Assembly: GCF_001957125.1 (NCBI RefSeq)
Contig: NZ_MPHJ01000012.1
Coordinates: 62,001 to 126,000 of the forward strand
Direction: 5' to 3'
Source: Shewanella sp. UCD-KL12
GTDB lineage: Bacteria; Pseudomonadota; Gammaproteobacteria; Enterobacterales; Shewanellaceae
Length of the DNA: 64,000 nt
Part shown: positions 30,726 through 39,985 of the stretch, piece after piece
Numbering within the stretch: position 1 is the stretch's first letter
Layout of the letters: each line of letters opens with the position of its first letter
The notes under the pieces: generated by a model
Seen by the model: the letters and a program-made list of their open reading frames with translations, nothing else
Database searches by the model: none
Told to the model about the DNA's origin: nothing
Program-made: the position numbers and the translations under genes

Positions 30726-32006
30726 ATGGCTGAGATGGAGTGGGATCGTCTAATGGGATTAGCGGATAGGACAGAAGCTACAAAGGAGTTTTTTGGGGTG
30801 GCTAAAGCCGAGCAAATACAATTACCCTTATCTAAGTTACAAATTGGGCTTACAGTTAAACTACCTCTCTCGTGGAAGAATCATCCTTTCCTGCTTAATC
30901 GTGTCGAAATTAAAGAAGAAGCACAGATTGAATTAATTAAAAGCTTAGGTGTGCCTTATGTGATCTTACTCAAGGGTGGCGAGCTGCTACCTGAAGATGA
31001 TGTCGAGGAAGTCATAGATGAAGCTGCAGAGGAGGTTGTTGAACAGGAAATCGACCCTAAGTTGTTAGTGAGGAAGTCTCTTAGGTTAAGTCAGCAAAGG
31101 TTTGTTCAAAGTGTCAACGAAAGTCGAGCTGCATTCAGTAAAGTTGGCAGCGATCCTGAAGGAGCATATCGTAGTTCAGCTGCCTTGGTTGAGGATCTAC
31201 TCGAGCATATGCTTGAAGTCGACACGCCATTTTTGGCACTCGTCAGTGCAGGGGAGTCAGATGCCAGTGTGACTCAACATGGGATATCAGTGGCCGTTGT
31301 TGCTCTAATGATTGCTAAAGCCATGGATCTATCTAAATCGGATATGCGTGATATCGCACTCGGTTGTTTGTATCACGATATAGGTAAGTTAAAGGTACCT
31401 GATGTTATCCGTCGTAAGAAAGGTGGCTTGACTGAACATGAAGCCAACTTTATGAAAATGCACCCTAACTTTGGTTATGACATGTTGAGTAAGTCTGGTC
31501 TTTATGATCAAGCTGTACTTAATATAATTCTGCATCACCATGAGTTTATTGACGGCACTGGTTATCCTGATGGCTTGAAGGGCAATAAAATTCCGATGGT
31601 GACTCAGATTGTGAGCTTAGCGAATGATTATGATCGCCAGCTATGGACTGAAAATATCCGCTCTCCTCAAGTCGCCTTAGGCTACCTCTTTAAAAACCGA
31701 GCAGGAAAACACGCTGAAGCCTTAATTGCGGTACTCGTGAAAATTTTGGGGATCTATCCACCTGGTACCATTGTTGAATTATCAGATAAAAGTGTTGGCA
31801 AAGTGATGATGACAACAAAAGAGGTGAAGCAACCTCAGGTATGGGCGTGCCAACCCGATGGCAGTGATGCAGCATTACGATTCTTAACTAAGGAGGATGT
31901 ATTAGTTGAGAAAGTGCTAAAACTTGAAGAGTTATCCGAAGGTGCGATGAAATCGCTGCAGGCTGATATGGGAATTAGCTTTTATTTTAGTGGTGTGCCG
32001 AGCTAA
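30726..32006 (+). CDS. HD-GYP domain cyclic-di-GMP phosphodiesterase
   Basis: A cytoplasmic protein of 426 residues. The N-terminal part resembles DUF3391 (LSKLQIGLTVKLPLSWKNHPFLL) and includes an acidic stretch near 95-115. The HD-GYP domain covers about 150-360, with the metal-binding HDIGKLKVPD, HPNFGYDML, HHHEFIDGTGYPDGL and NDYD elements, so the catalytic set looks complete. It should hydrolyse c-di-GMP to pGpG or GMP. I place the start at ATG 30726, next to a TTG at 30723. It is followed by an unrelated SDR-like gene 53 bases later. Confidence 0.93.
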   Translation: MAEMEWDRLMGLADRTEATKEFFGVAKAEQIQLPLSKLQIGLTVKLPLSWKNHPFLLNRVEIKEEAQIELIKSLGVPYVILLKGGELLPEDDVEEVIDEAAEEVVEQEIDPKLLVRKSLRLSQQRFVQSVNESRAAFSKVGSDPEGAYRSSAALVEDLLEHMLEVDTPFLALVSAGESDASVTQHGISVAVVALMIAKAMDLSKSDMRDIALGCLYHDIGKLKVPDVIRRKKGGLTEHEANFMKMHPNFGYDMLSKSGLYDQAVLNIILHHHEFIDGTGYPDGLKGNKIPMVTQIVSLANDYDRQLWTENIRSPQVALGYLFKNRAGKHAEALIAVLVKILGIYPPGTIVELSDKSVGKVMMTTKEVKQPQVWACQPDGSDAALRFLTKEDVLVEKVLKLEELSEGAMKSLQADMGISFYFSGVPS

Positions 32007-32059
32007 CGACTAGTTAACGCTCTGTATTCGCACTATGATATTGCCATTCACTTTCAACG

Positions 32060-32935
32060 ATGGATTTTACCTTGAAGATTAATACTGTTTCTATTGTCGG
32101 TTGCGGCTGGTTTGGTTTACCACTCGCTAAGCATTTAATTGAGCAAGGGTTTAAGGTTTGCGGCAGCAAAAGAGACGCAGAGGCTGCAACTCAGCTTGCC
32201 AATGATGGGATCAAAGCCTTCAGTTTAGATCTCGATAACCAGAAATTTAATGGTGAAACGCTTGATTTAGTACTTGCAGCTAAGTCTGACTCTGAAGTTC
32301 GCGCAAGCTTTGTCTCAAGACTCTATACCGATGCACTTGTCATAAATATTCCCCCTTCACTAAAAAAGCAACCTGGCGCTTACCTTGAGCGGCTTGGACT
32401 GCTTAACCGTTTAATCAGTCAGCATACTTATAAACGTATCATTTTTATTAGTACGACAGGCGTTTACCCCTCGACGGGTGAGGCTATGACTGAGAGCGAT
32501 GCGGTTGCTTACTCACCAGCGAGTCAAACTCTTCTTCAAGCAGAAGCGCTATTTTTACAGCTGGAGTCGACGTGTGTGCTGAGGTTTTCTGGTTTGATAG
32601 GACCTGCAAGGCACCCTGGTCGCTTTCTCGCCGGTAAAACGGGCTTAGAGGGAGCTGATGCGCCAGTTAACTTGGTTCACCTCGATGATTGTATCGCTGC
32701 AGTATCTTGTTTACTTCAAAGTGACGAGGTATCAAGTATCTATAATTTAACGGCACCTGAGCATCCTAGTCGTCGAGAATTCTATACTCAGGCTGCAGAG
32801 TACTTGTCTTTAGAAGTGCCTCAGTTTGGCGAAAAGCCTCAGGTAGCAAAAATAATTGATGGCAGTAAGATAACAAGAGAGTTAGGCTTTAATTATCAAC
32901 ATAACTCGCCATTAGGCATGTTAAGTCAGTGCTGA
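32060..32935 (+). CDS. NAD(P)-binding epimerase-like protein (YeeZ-type extended SDR)
   Basis: A 291-residue Rossmann-fold protein. The nucleotide-binding glycine motif is GCGWFGLPLAKHL at about residues 14-26. IFISTTGVYPSTGEAMTESD near 133 is the extended-SDR active-site strand, with ASQTLLQAEALFLQ following instead of the usual YxxxK, and GLIGPARHPGRFLAGK near 190. It resembles the E. coli YeeZ family, whose substrate is unknown. Loss of the canonical YxxxK suggests atypical or no redox chemistry. Confidence 0.75.
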   Translation: MDFTLKINTVSIVGCGWFGLPLAKHLIEQGFKVCGSKRDAEAATQLANDGIKAFSLDLDNQKFNGETLDLVLAAKSDSEVRASFVSRLYTDALVINIPPSLKKQPGAYLERLGLLNRLISQHTYKRIIFISTTGVYPSTGEAMTESDAVAYSPASQTLLQAEALFLQLESTCVLRFSGLIGPARHPGRFLAGKTGLEGADAPVNLVHLDDCIAAVSCLLQSDEVSSIYNLTAPEHPSRREFYTQAAEYLSLEVPQFGEKPQVAKIIDGSKITRELGFNYQHNSPLGMLSQC

Positions 32936-33001
32936 ACGGCCTCAACTTTCACTTTATAGTGGTAATAATACTGACTAGTATAAATAGATAAGGAGATACA
33001 G

Positions 33002-33625
33002 ATGGGGGTGATTAGGTGGTCTATTACCGCATTAATGTTTATGGTGGCAGCGAGCCTGTTTATTGCAGACAAAGCGCACGGGGCTGACTTTGTAGAGGGG
33101 GTGGACTTTGTACAAGTGAGTGGGATCCCTGAGTCTAACTCACCAGTTGTTAGAGAGTTTTTTTCCTATAATTGTTCACACTGTTATAGACAAGACCCTA
33201 TTTTCGAAGAAACAGTTGAGCTTCTCGGCGATAAGGTTGTATTTGAACGTACGCCCATTGGGGCTGGTCGGCCAAGTTGGATTTTAAGCCAAGAAGCGTA
33301 TTACTTAGCCCAGAAGTTTAATATGACACGCCAAGTACATGGTAATATTTTTCAGCGGATCCATGAAAAAGAGGGCCCCTTTACTCGTGCAGATCAGTTA
33401 AAGCGTTTTTTCGTGCAACAAGGTGTTGATGAAAATGACATAGAGAGTGCCATGAAATCTGCAGATTTCAAGCTGGCGATCTCTAACTATGATACTCAAG
33501 CTCAACTGGCTGGTATTCGTGGGGTGCCTTCATTACTTGTTAATGGTCGATATTTAATTAAGTCAAAAACGAGAACACCTGAAGAGTTAGCAGAGCTAGT
33601 CGCTTACCTTTCAACATTAGATTAG
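33002..33625 (+). CDS. dsbA: DsbA-like periplasmic thiol:disulfide oxidoreductase
   Basis: A 207-residue exported thioredoxin-fold protein. The signal peptide spans about 1-27 (LMFMVAASLFIADKAHG). The active site is C58-S-H-C61 in FFSYNCSHCY, and the cis-proline loop is GVPSLLVNG near residue 178. The canonical DsbA site is CPHC; CSHC is a variant that should change the redox potential. It would catalyse or shuffle disulfide bonds in the periplasm. AAGGAGATACAG precedes the ATG. It is followed by its own terminator, and no dsbB is visible nearby. Confidence 0.9.
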   Translation: MGVIRWSITALMFMVAASLFIADKAHGADFVEGVDFVQVSGIPESNSPVVREFFSYNCSHCYRQDPIFEETVELLGDKVVFERTPIGAGRPSWILSQEAYYLAQKFNMTRQVHGNIFQRIHEKEGPFTRADQLKRFFVQQGVDENDIESAMKSADFKLAISNYDTQAQLAGIRGVPSLLVNGRYLIKSKTRTPEELAELVAYLSTLD

Positions 33626-33658
33626 TCTTCTATCTAAGCTCATTTCACATGATTAAAG

Positions 33659-33681
33659 AGCCTGCTGTTTGCAGGCTTTTT
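33659..33681 (+). terminator. Terminator after the DsbA-like gene
   Basis: The stem AGCCTGC / GCAGGCT with a five-base loop and a run of T, 33 bases after the stop. Confidence 0.88.
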
Positions 33682-33752
33682 GTTATCAAGCTGTCTTGCT
33701 ATTGACCCAAAGTGTTCATTTTTACTGCATAAACCTGACTTGTTTTCTCCTA

Positions 33753-33875
33753 CCTTAGTCTAACTCATTGTACATAATGTTTGTTTACTTGACGTTGGCG
33801 TAAAGCTCTATCTTGTTGTTAATTAGTGAATTGTTTGTTTCTTCCCTATAAGTTTCCGCTGGCGTTAGACTAAGG
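33753..33875. promoter_or_regulatory. Widely spaced 12-base inverted repeat upstream of the DUF4212-symporter operon
   Basis: CCTTAGTCTAAC at 33753-33764 and its exact reverse complement GTTAGACTAAGG at 33864-33875 are separated by 99 bases and end 75 bases before the DUF4212 gene. Each arm may be one binding site of the same protein in opposite orientation, allowing looping. The regulator is unknown; acetate symporters of this type are controlled by CrbS/CrbR in Vibrio and Pseudomonas, but I cannot confirm that this is its motif. Confidence 0.4.
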
Positions 33876-33950
33876 TCGCGATTGTTGTTGTGTACGGCCT
33901 TGATAGATTAACTAGGACTTTAAATTAAAAATCAGCACAGGGGAGTCGCT

Positions 33951-34217
33951 ATGAGTTTTGAAAACAACGACAAGGCAGAGGGTTATTGGCGCGAGAATTT
34001 GCGCTTAGTACTTGGGTTATTAACAATTTGGGCTGCAGTATCTTTTGGGTGCGGCATTCTATTGGTAGATGTTCTAAATGAAATTCATTTCATGGGATTC
34101 AAGTTGGGATTCTGGTTTGCACAACAAGGTGCAATGTATGTATTCGTAGCCTTGATTTTTGTCTATGTGGCGAAGGCCAATGCATTAGACAAAAAATATA
34201 ATGTTCACGAAGACTAA
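33951..34217 (+). CDS. DUF4212 small subunit of a sodium:solute symporter
   Basis: An 88-residue membrane protein with two hydrophobic segments (about 19-41 and 56-79) and the family pattern YWRENLRLVLGLLTIWA and GFWFAQQGAMYVFVALIFVYV. It belongs to the small subunit always found just before the VC_2705-type symporter. A GGGGAG lies before the ATG. It presumably forms a complex with the symporter that starts 41 bases downstream. Confidence 0.9.
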   Translation: MSFENNDKAEGYWRENLRLVLGLLTIWAAVSFGCGILLVDVLNEIHFMGFKLGFWFAQQGAMYVFVALIFVYVAKANALDKKYNVHED

Positions 34218-34258
34218 TATCGGGTCGAAGAATACCTGATCAAGAAAGGAGCCATGAA

Positions 34259-35977
34259 ATGGACGTACAAACTTTAACTTATATTATTGTGGGCATGACC
34301 TTCGCCCTCTATATCGGCATTGCGATCTGGTCTAGGGCCGGATCGACAAAAGAATTTTATGTAGCAGGTGGTGGTGTTCACCCTGTCATGAACGGAATGG
34401 CCACCGCGGCAGATTGGATGTCTGCAGCCTCATTTATCTCCCTCGCAGGTATTGTGTCATTTGTTGGTTATGACGGTTCTGTTTACCTCATGGGTTGGAC
34501 AGGGGGTTATGTATTACTTGCCCTGTGTATGGCTCCTTACTTAAGAAAGTTTGGTAAATTTACTGTCCCTGACTTTATTGGTGACCGTTATTACTCACAA
34601 GCTGCGCGTACCGTTGCAGTCGTGTGTGCCATTTTCATCTGTTTCACGTACATTGCAGGTCAAATGCGTGGTGTAGGGGTTGTATTCTCACGTTTCCTCG
34701 AAGTTGAAGTGGAAACCGGGGTATACATCGGTATGGCCGTGGTCTTCTTCTACGCAGTGCTTGGTGGAATGAAAGGGATCACCTATACCCAGGTTGCTCA
34801 GTATTGTGTACTTATTTTCGCCTTTATGGTTCCTGCAATCTTTATCTCGGTGATGATGACAGGCCATATTATTCCTCAAATTGGCTTCGGCGCTGAGTTA
34901 ATTGATGCTGCGGGCAATGGAACGGGTGTATATCTGCTAGATAAGCTAGATGGGCTCTCCACAGAGCTCGGATTTGGACAATACACTGAAGGCTCTAAGA
35001 GCATGATCGATGTGTTCTTTATCACTGGTGCATTGATGTTTGGTACTGCTGGCTTACCGCACGTTATCGTTCGCTTCTTTACTGTACCCAAGGTGAAAGA
35101 TGCACGTGTATCAGCGGGTTGGGCACTAGTATTTATCGCAATCATGTATACAACTATTCCTGCACTGGCTGCTTTCTCTCGTGTCAATATGATTGAAACC
35201 ATCAATGGTCCAGAGTCTACAGGTGTTGCATATGAAACAGCGCCAGAATGGATTAAGAACTGGGAAAAAACAGGTCTGATTAAGTGGGATGACAAGAACC
35301 AAGATGGCAAGATCTATTATGCCAAAGGTGCTGAAAGCGAAATGAAGATTGACCGAGACATTATGGTTCTCGCGACACCTGAAATTGCTAACTTACCAGC
35401 TTGGGTTATTGCGCTTGTTGCTGCCGGTGGTCTAGCCGCTGCGCTTTCTACTTCAGCGGGTTTACTATTGGTAATTTCAACTTCAGTTTCACATGATCTG
35501 CTCAAGAAGAACTTGATGCCAGATATCTCGGATAAGAAGGAGTTGATGTTTGCACGAATAGCAGCTGCTCTTGGTATCGTAATGGCGGGTTACTTCGGGA
35601 TTAATCCACCTGGGTTTGTCGCAGCGGTCGTGGCAATCGCCTTTGGACTTGCCGCCGCCTCACTATTCCCAGCAATTATCATGGGTATCTTCTCTAAGAC
35701 TGTGAACAAAGAGGGTGCAATTTCAGGTATGGTAGTCGGCTTACTCTTTACTGCTAGCTACATTGCTTTCTTCAAGTTTATTAGCCCTGAACTTAACAGT
35801 GCGGAGCATTGGTTCTTAGGCGTGTCACCTGAAGGTATTGGTCTGCTAGGTATGGTGATTAACTTCGTTACAGCGTTTGCTGTGAGTAAAGTAACAAAAG
35901 CTGTTCCTCAGGATGTTGTTGAGATGGTTGAATCAATTCGTTTCCCTAAAGGTTCGGGTGAAGCTCACGATCACTAG
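34259..35977 (+). CDS. Sodium:solute symporter, VC_2705 / acetate permease type
   Basis: A 572-residue polytopic inner-membrane protein of the SSS family with about 13 membrane segments. Markers include FYVAGGGVHPVMNGMATAADW, SFISLAGIVSFVGYDGS, GTAGLPHVIVRFFTVP and AAALSTSAGLLLVISTSVSHDLL. An insertion at about 310-365 (GPESTGVAYETAPEWI) is typical of this subgroup. The likely substrate is acetate or another short monocarboxylate with sodium. It forms an operon with the DUF4212 gene and ends at a terminator. Confidence 0.92.
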   Translation: MDVQTLTYIIVGMTFALYIGIAIWSRAGSTKEFYVAGGGVHPVMNGMATAADWMSAASFISLAGIVSFVGYDGSVYLMGWTGGYVLLALCMAPYLRKFGKFTVPDFIGDRYYSQAARTVAVVCAIFICFTYIAGQMRGVGVVFSRFLEVEVETGVYIGMAVVFFYAVLGGMKGITYTQVAQYCVLIFAFMVPAIFISVMMTGHIIPQIGFGAELIDAAGNGTGVYLLDKLDGLSTELGFGQYTEGSKSMIDVFFITGALMFGTAGLPHVIVRFFTVPKVKDARVSAGWALVFIAIMYTTIPALAAFSRVNMIETINGPESTGVAYETAPEWIKNWEKTGLIKWDDKNQDGKIYYAKGAESEMKIDRDIMVLATPEIANLPAWVIALVAAGGLAAALSTSAGLLLVISTSVSHDLLKKNLMPDISDKKELMFARIAAALGIVMAGYFGINPPGFVAAVVAIAFGLAAASLFPAIIMGIFSKTVNKEGAISGMVVGLLFTASYIAFFKFISPELNSAEHWFLGVSPEGIGLLGMVINFVTAFAVSKVTKAVPQDVVEMVESIRFPKGSGEAHDH

Positions 35978-36001
35978 AGTCAGTAAGGTATAACAATGAA
36001 A

Positions 36002-36026
36002 AGGGCGCTTAGGCGCTCTTTTTTTT
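36002..36026 (+). terminator. Terminator after the symporter gene
   Basis: A seven-base stem AGGGCGC / GCGCTCT (one G-T pair) with loop TTAG and eight T, 25 bases after the stop. Confidence 0.88.
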
Positions 36027-36064
36027 GCCCTGTAATTGAGAAACCTTGCTTATCATCGCTAGCT

Positions 36065-36379
36065 ATACCAATCGGTATAAAGATGTGGCCATTCAGCGAG
36101 AGTTTAGCGCTTGTGAGACAAGGTCATTAATTGCTTCCTGCATTAACGACATTCAGAACATCCATGTTCTTTGCAACTAGTGAGAGACATAGTTATTCTA
36201 CGTTTAAGCTCGTTAACGTAGCATCAGAAGTGCTAAAACTCGCCTTTTAGGAGTTTTTTTGGCAGCCTACTTCTGTGTTGAATAAGTTCGAAAGGGATCA
36301 TCATTCCCTCACTCATTCGCCTTGAATTAAGCCACCAAAAATAACTCTGAACTGACCACTTTCTTATACCGATTGGTAT
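36065..36379 (-). mobile_element. Dispersed MITE-like element, copy 3 (long form, minus orientation)
   Basis: A 315-bp copy bounded by ATACCAATCGGTAT and ATACCGATTGGTAT, nearly identical to copy 2 at both ends but containing the ~50-bp internal module (GGTCATTAATTGCTTCCTGC and following hairpin). It lies just downstream of the symporter terminator. Confidence 0.85.
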
Positions 36380-36543
36380 TAATAGCAGCTTAAAAATCAC
36401 GTCGATTACATTATTAGTTGATCTAATGCTAATCGAGATAAGCTATGCCTCCTCAATGAGTTACCTTTCTACCGTGTTTTCATCTATAGGTTCAAAGGCC
36501 ATAACCACAGGCAGGTAGCGGCTTTACGGCATATACTTAGCTC

Positions 36544-36555
36544 ATTGTATACATG
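36544..36555. promoter_or_regulatory. ATTGTATACATG, imperfect GntR-type palindrome
   Basis: Matches the ATTGTATACAAT palindrome at 10 of 12 positions and lies immediately upstream of the metallophosphatase start. It could be an operator or a chance match. Confidence 0.25.
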
Positions 36556-36560
36556 CTGTG

Positions 36561-39500
36561 ATGGTTGCTATGTACAGCTTATTTTCAGGTAAAGAGAAGC
36601 TTAAAGTCAGGTTACTCTGTGCGATATTGTTCAGCATGAGTTTGTTGTTTCCACTTTTTGTCCAGAGTGAAACGATAGAAAGAGGACCTTATCTGCAGTT
36701 AGGTACAAGTCATAGCATGACGGTCAAATGGCGGACTGATGTTGCTGGGCCTTCGGTGGTCAAGTATGGTACTGAGCACGATAGTTTACTAAATACGGCT
36801 AGTGGTGAAAGTGCCATTGATCATAGTGTGATCATCTCTTCGTTACAGCCTGATACGCGCTATTATTATGCCGTACTCGACAATCAAGGCGATGTGCTTG
36901 CTGGCGGTGACACTAGCCACTTTTTCAATACTTCTCCTGCTCTTGGTAACTCAGATCTGACTCGGGTTTGGATTATCGGTGATTCAGGCACCGCCAATAA
37001 TAATGCAAGAGCAGTTCGAGACGCCTATAAAGCGCGTGCTGGTGGCAATTATACAGATCTATGGATAATGCTAGGTGATAATGCGTACTCTTCTGGCACT
37101 GACAGCGAATATCAAGTTGCCGTTTTTGACATCTACCCAGAGTTGTTAAGGCAGTCACCGCTTTGGTCAACCTTAGGCAATCATGATGGCTATACTGCAG
37201 ATTCTGCGACGCAGTCAGGTGCTTATTATGACATTTTTACATTACCCACCAACGGTGAGGCCGGCGGCGTTCCTTCTGGGACTGAGGCTTACTACTCTTT
37301 CGATCACGGTCAGATCCACTTTATTTGCTTAGAGTCATATGAGACCGACCGCTCTAGTAGCGGAGCGATGTTAACTTGGTTGGTTAATGATTTAGAGTCG
37401 ACTAGCCAGCCTTGGATTGTGGCTTACTGGCACCACCCACCTTATACCAAAGGCTCTCATGATTCAGACTCGGAAAGTCGTTTAATTGAGATGCGAGAAA
37501 ATGCGCTACCCATACTAGAATCATATGGGGTTGATCTGGTGCTATCTGGTCATAGTCATTCCTATGAGCGTTCATACCTAATAGATAGCCATTACGGCAG
37601 TTCATCAAGCTTTACTGAATCAATGAAGCTCGATGGGGGCGATGGTAATAAAACGAGTGATGGAAGCTATCAAAAAACGGCCCAGTTACAGCAGGCTAAC
37701 AATGGTGCAGTGTATGTGGTCGCAGGCAGTTCTGGGAAAATATCAGGTGGCGCCCTAAATCATCCGGCCATGTACGCCTCTATCAACTTGCTCGGCTCTG
37801 TGCTTTTGGAAGTTCAGCAAAATGAACTAACCGCCACTTTTATCGATAGTACTAATACGTCGCAAGATGAATTCACCATCAGTAAAGGCCCAGATATTAT
37901 ACCGCCTACTGTGGTATCACTAAATGCACTAGATGCTATGACAATAAGGGTTAACTTCTCGGAGAGCTTGAGTCAATCTAGTGCAGAAGATGCTTCACAT
38001 TACCAACTCGACAACGGCGCGACTGTTATATCGGCGCAACTGAGTGATAACCAACGGCAAGTCACGCTAACGACATCGACTCTGCAACCCTCACAATTGT
38101 ATATGTTGACGATGAACGATATTCAAGATGTCGCCTTGAATACTATTGCCACTAATACTCAGCATACATTCACCTTTATCAACCTGCTCACGGTGGCGTT
38201 TCAAGATGGTGTCTCTCCTGACCCGAGTTATGACGGTACTCGTGATGCGTACATTAGCGAACTTAATAGCAGCAGTAATTATGGTTTAAATCCTAACTTA
38301 TATATTGATGGTGATGATGGGGCTGGCGTCGATCTATCAAGTCTAATTCGTTGGGATCTCACTCAGGTCCCTGTCGACGCCATTATTGAATCCGTGGCCA
38401 TTACACTCGATGTCTTCAATCCATCCTCGAGTCAATATGATGTTTATTCGCTCAACAGAGATTGGGCTGAGACGCAGGTGACTTGGCAAGCGTATTCGAC
38501 CGGTCAAGCTTGGGAGGTTGCCGGTGCGCTGGGGGCTGCGGACCGAAACTTAGTCTCTCTAGCATCAATCTCCCCGTCATCGGGCTTGTATACCTTTAAT
38601 CTAAATACAGCTGGTATCGCACTGGTGCAGTCTTGGGTAGATGGTTCAGCAAATAACTATGGGATTATTCTGGCCAGCACATCCGCCAGTGATGGTGCGG
38701 ATTTTTACGCTCGGGAGTCGAGTAGTACTCACCCTAAGTTGACTTTGATTTATTCCTTGCCTCAGCCAGAAGGGGATAGTGTACCTCCCACTCAAGTTGA
38801 AAACCTGCTATTAGGATCAGTTGATAGCGATAGCGCATCAATTTCGTGGGATGCAGCGAGTGATAATGTGGCTGTTACTGGCTATAAAGTATTTCGTAAC
38901 GAGGTGATGATATCAACCTCGATAACGACTAGCTTTGTCGATTCAAACCTAGCACCTGCTACCAGTTATCTGTATCAAATCTTAGCGTTTGATGCGGCTA
39001 ACAATGAGTCTCTACTCAGTAGCGGGTTAACGGTTACCACTGATGCAATATCCGCATCGGTTCATGTGGATGACATCACAATGAGTATGGAGTCGGTAAA
39101 TAAGAAAAAGCAAAGAGCAAAGGCTGCAGTGCTTGTGGTCGATGCCTTAGGTACTCCTGTTGCCAATGCAAGTGTTCAAGCGAGTTGGACAGGATTGTCA
39201 AACTTAGCGGTATCTGATGTGACAGGCAGTGACGGTAAGGTCCTTTTTAATTCAACGAATGTTAATAAGAGCAATGATGGCCAATTTACTTTGTCAGTAA
39301 ACTCAGTGAATCTAGCGGGGTACAGCTACCAAGAAAGTGACAATATAGAGAGCAGTGACTGCATTCAATCAGATGCTAACGCGTGTGATGGCATCAGCGC
39401 GCCAACTGGGCTCACAGCAAGCTTTGATGGAAGTCATGTGTTGCTCAATTGGAATGTCGTTTCCCAAGCAGAGTACTACAATATTTATCGCTCCCAAACT

Positions 39501-39983
39501 GCTGGCAGTGGTTACATTCTTTTAGGACAGACTTCACTAACGAGTTATCCAGATAGCTCAGTCATAGACAATGAAAATTACTATTATCTTGTATCAGTGA
39601 TTGTTGGTTTGGATGAGTCAGATATGTCTCAAGAGGTGGCGATTAGCACGACTATCTCACCACCTGTGATATTAGGTGCTGAGGACGTTTCTTTATCCCT
39701 TAAGCGAAAAGGGCGCAGTTATGATGTCAGTGCGCAAATTACCGTAAGGGATGATGCGAATAATCCAGCACCAGGGGCACTGGTTAGTGGGGAGTGGACT
39801 TTACCTGGTGGTGCAAAAGAGAGTGATTCAGGGATAACCGCTGACAATGGCGTGCTGACCTTGAAGCGCTCAAAGCAAACGGCTCAAAGTGGTGATAGCT
39901 TCTTTTTCACTGTCACTCACATTGAGCGAGACAGTGATAGTTTCAATGATGTCATGACCTTTGGGTCTGTAACGGTTCCTTAG
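36561..39983 (+). CDS. Secreted multidomain metallophosphatase (purple-acid-phosphatase-like)
   Basis: A protein of about 1140 residues. A signal peptide lies near 17-37 (ILFSMSLLFPLFVQS). A purple-acid-phosphatase N-terminal Fn3-like domain spans about 40-125. The metallophosphoesterase domain spans about 135-400, with metal ligands in GDSG (141), GDNAY (173), GNHDG (207), HHPPYTKGSH (292) and GHSHSYER (331). An SbsA-type Ig-like domain follows from ~447, then a DNRLRE-like beta-jelly domain (~545-735). Two fibronectin type III domains (~765-850, ~965-1045) alternate with two related Ig-like repeats (~855-955 and ~1050-1140). It should release phosphate outside the cell. The start may be GTG 36558 or ATG 36561; no clear ribosome site is seen. 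No sorting tag was recognised. Confidence 0.88.
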   Translation: MVAMYSLFSGKEKLKVRLLCAILFSMSLLFPLFVQSETIERGPYLQLGTSHSMTVKWRTDVAGPSVVKYGTEHDSLLNTASGESAIDHSVIISSLQPDTRYYYAVLDNQGDVLAGGDTSHFFNTSPALGNSDLTRVWIIGDSGTANNNARAVRDAYKARAGGNYTDLWIMLGDNAYSSGTDSEYQVAVFDIYPELLRQSPLWSTLGNHDGYTADSATQSGAYYDIFTLPTNGEAGGVPSGTEAYYSFDHGQIHFICLESYETDRSSSGAMLTWLVNDLESTSQPWIVAYWHHPPYTKGSHDSDSESRLIEMRENALPILESYGVDLVLSGHSHSYERSYLIDSHYGSSSSFTESMKLDGGDGNKTSDGSYQKTAQLQQANNGAVYVVAGSSGKISGGALNHPAMYASINLLGSVLLEVQQNELTATFIDSTNTSQDEFTISKGPDIIPPTVVSLNALDAMTIRVNFSESLSQSSAEDASHYQLDNGATVISAQLSDNQRQVTLTTSTLQPSQLYMLTMNDIQDVALNTIATNTQHTFTFINLLTVAFQDGVSPDPSYDGTRDAYISELNSSSNYGLNPNLYIDGDDGAGVDLSSLIRWDLTQVPVDAIIESVAITLDVFNPSSSQYDVYSLNRDWAETQVTWQAYSTGQAWEVAGALGAADRNLVSLASISPSSGLYTFNLNTAGIALVQSWVDGSANNYGIILASTSASDGADFYARESSSTHPKLTLIYSLPQPEGDSVPPTQVENLLLGSVDSDSASISWDAASDNVAVTGYKVFRNEVMISTSITTSFVDSNLAPATSYLYQILAFDAANNESLLSSGLTVTTDAISASVHVDDITMSMESVNKKKQRAKAAVLVVDALGTPVANASVQASWTGLSNLAVSDVTGSDGKVLFNSTNVNKSNDGQFTLSVNSVNLAGYSYQESDNIESSDCIQSDANACDGISAPTGLTASFDGSHVLLNWNVVSQAEYYNIYRSQTAGSGYILLGQTSLTSYPDSSVIDNENYYYLVSVIVGLDESDMSQEVAISTTISPPVILGAEDVSLSLKRKGRSYDVSAQITVRDDANNPAPGALVSGEWTLPGGAKESDSGITADNGVLTLKRSKQTAQSGDSFFFTVTHIERDSDSFNDVMTFGSVTVP

Positions 39984-39985
39984 CC

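Noticed and set aside
32060-32935. UDP-sugar epimerase
   Set aside because: The usual YxxxK active site is not visible and no sugar genes are nearby; only a YeeZ-like assignment is supportable.
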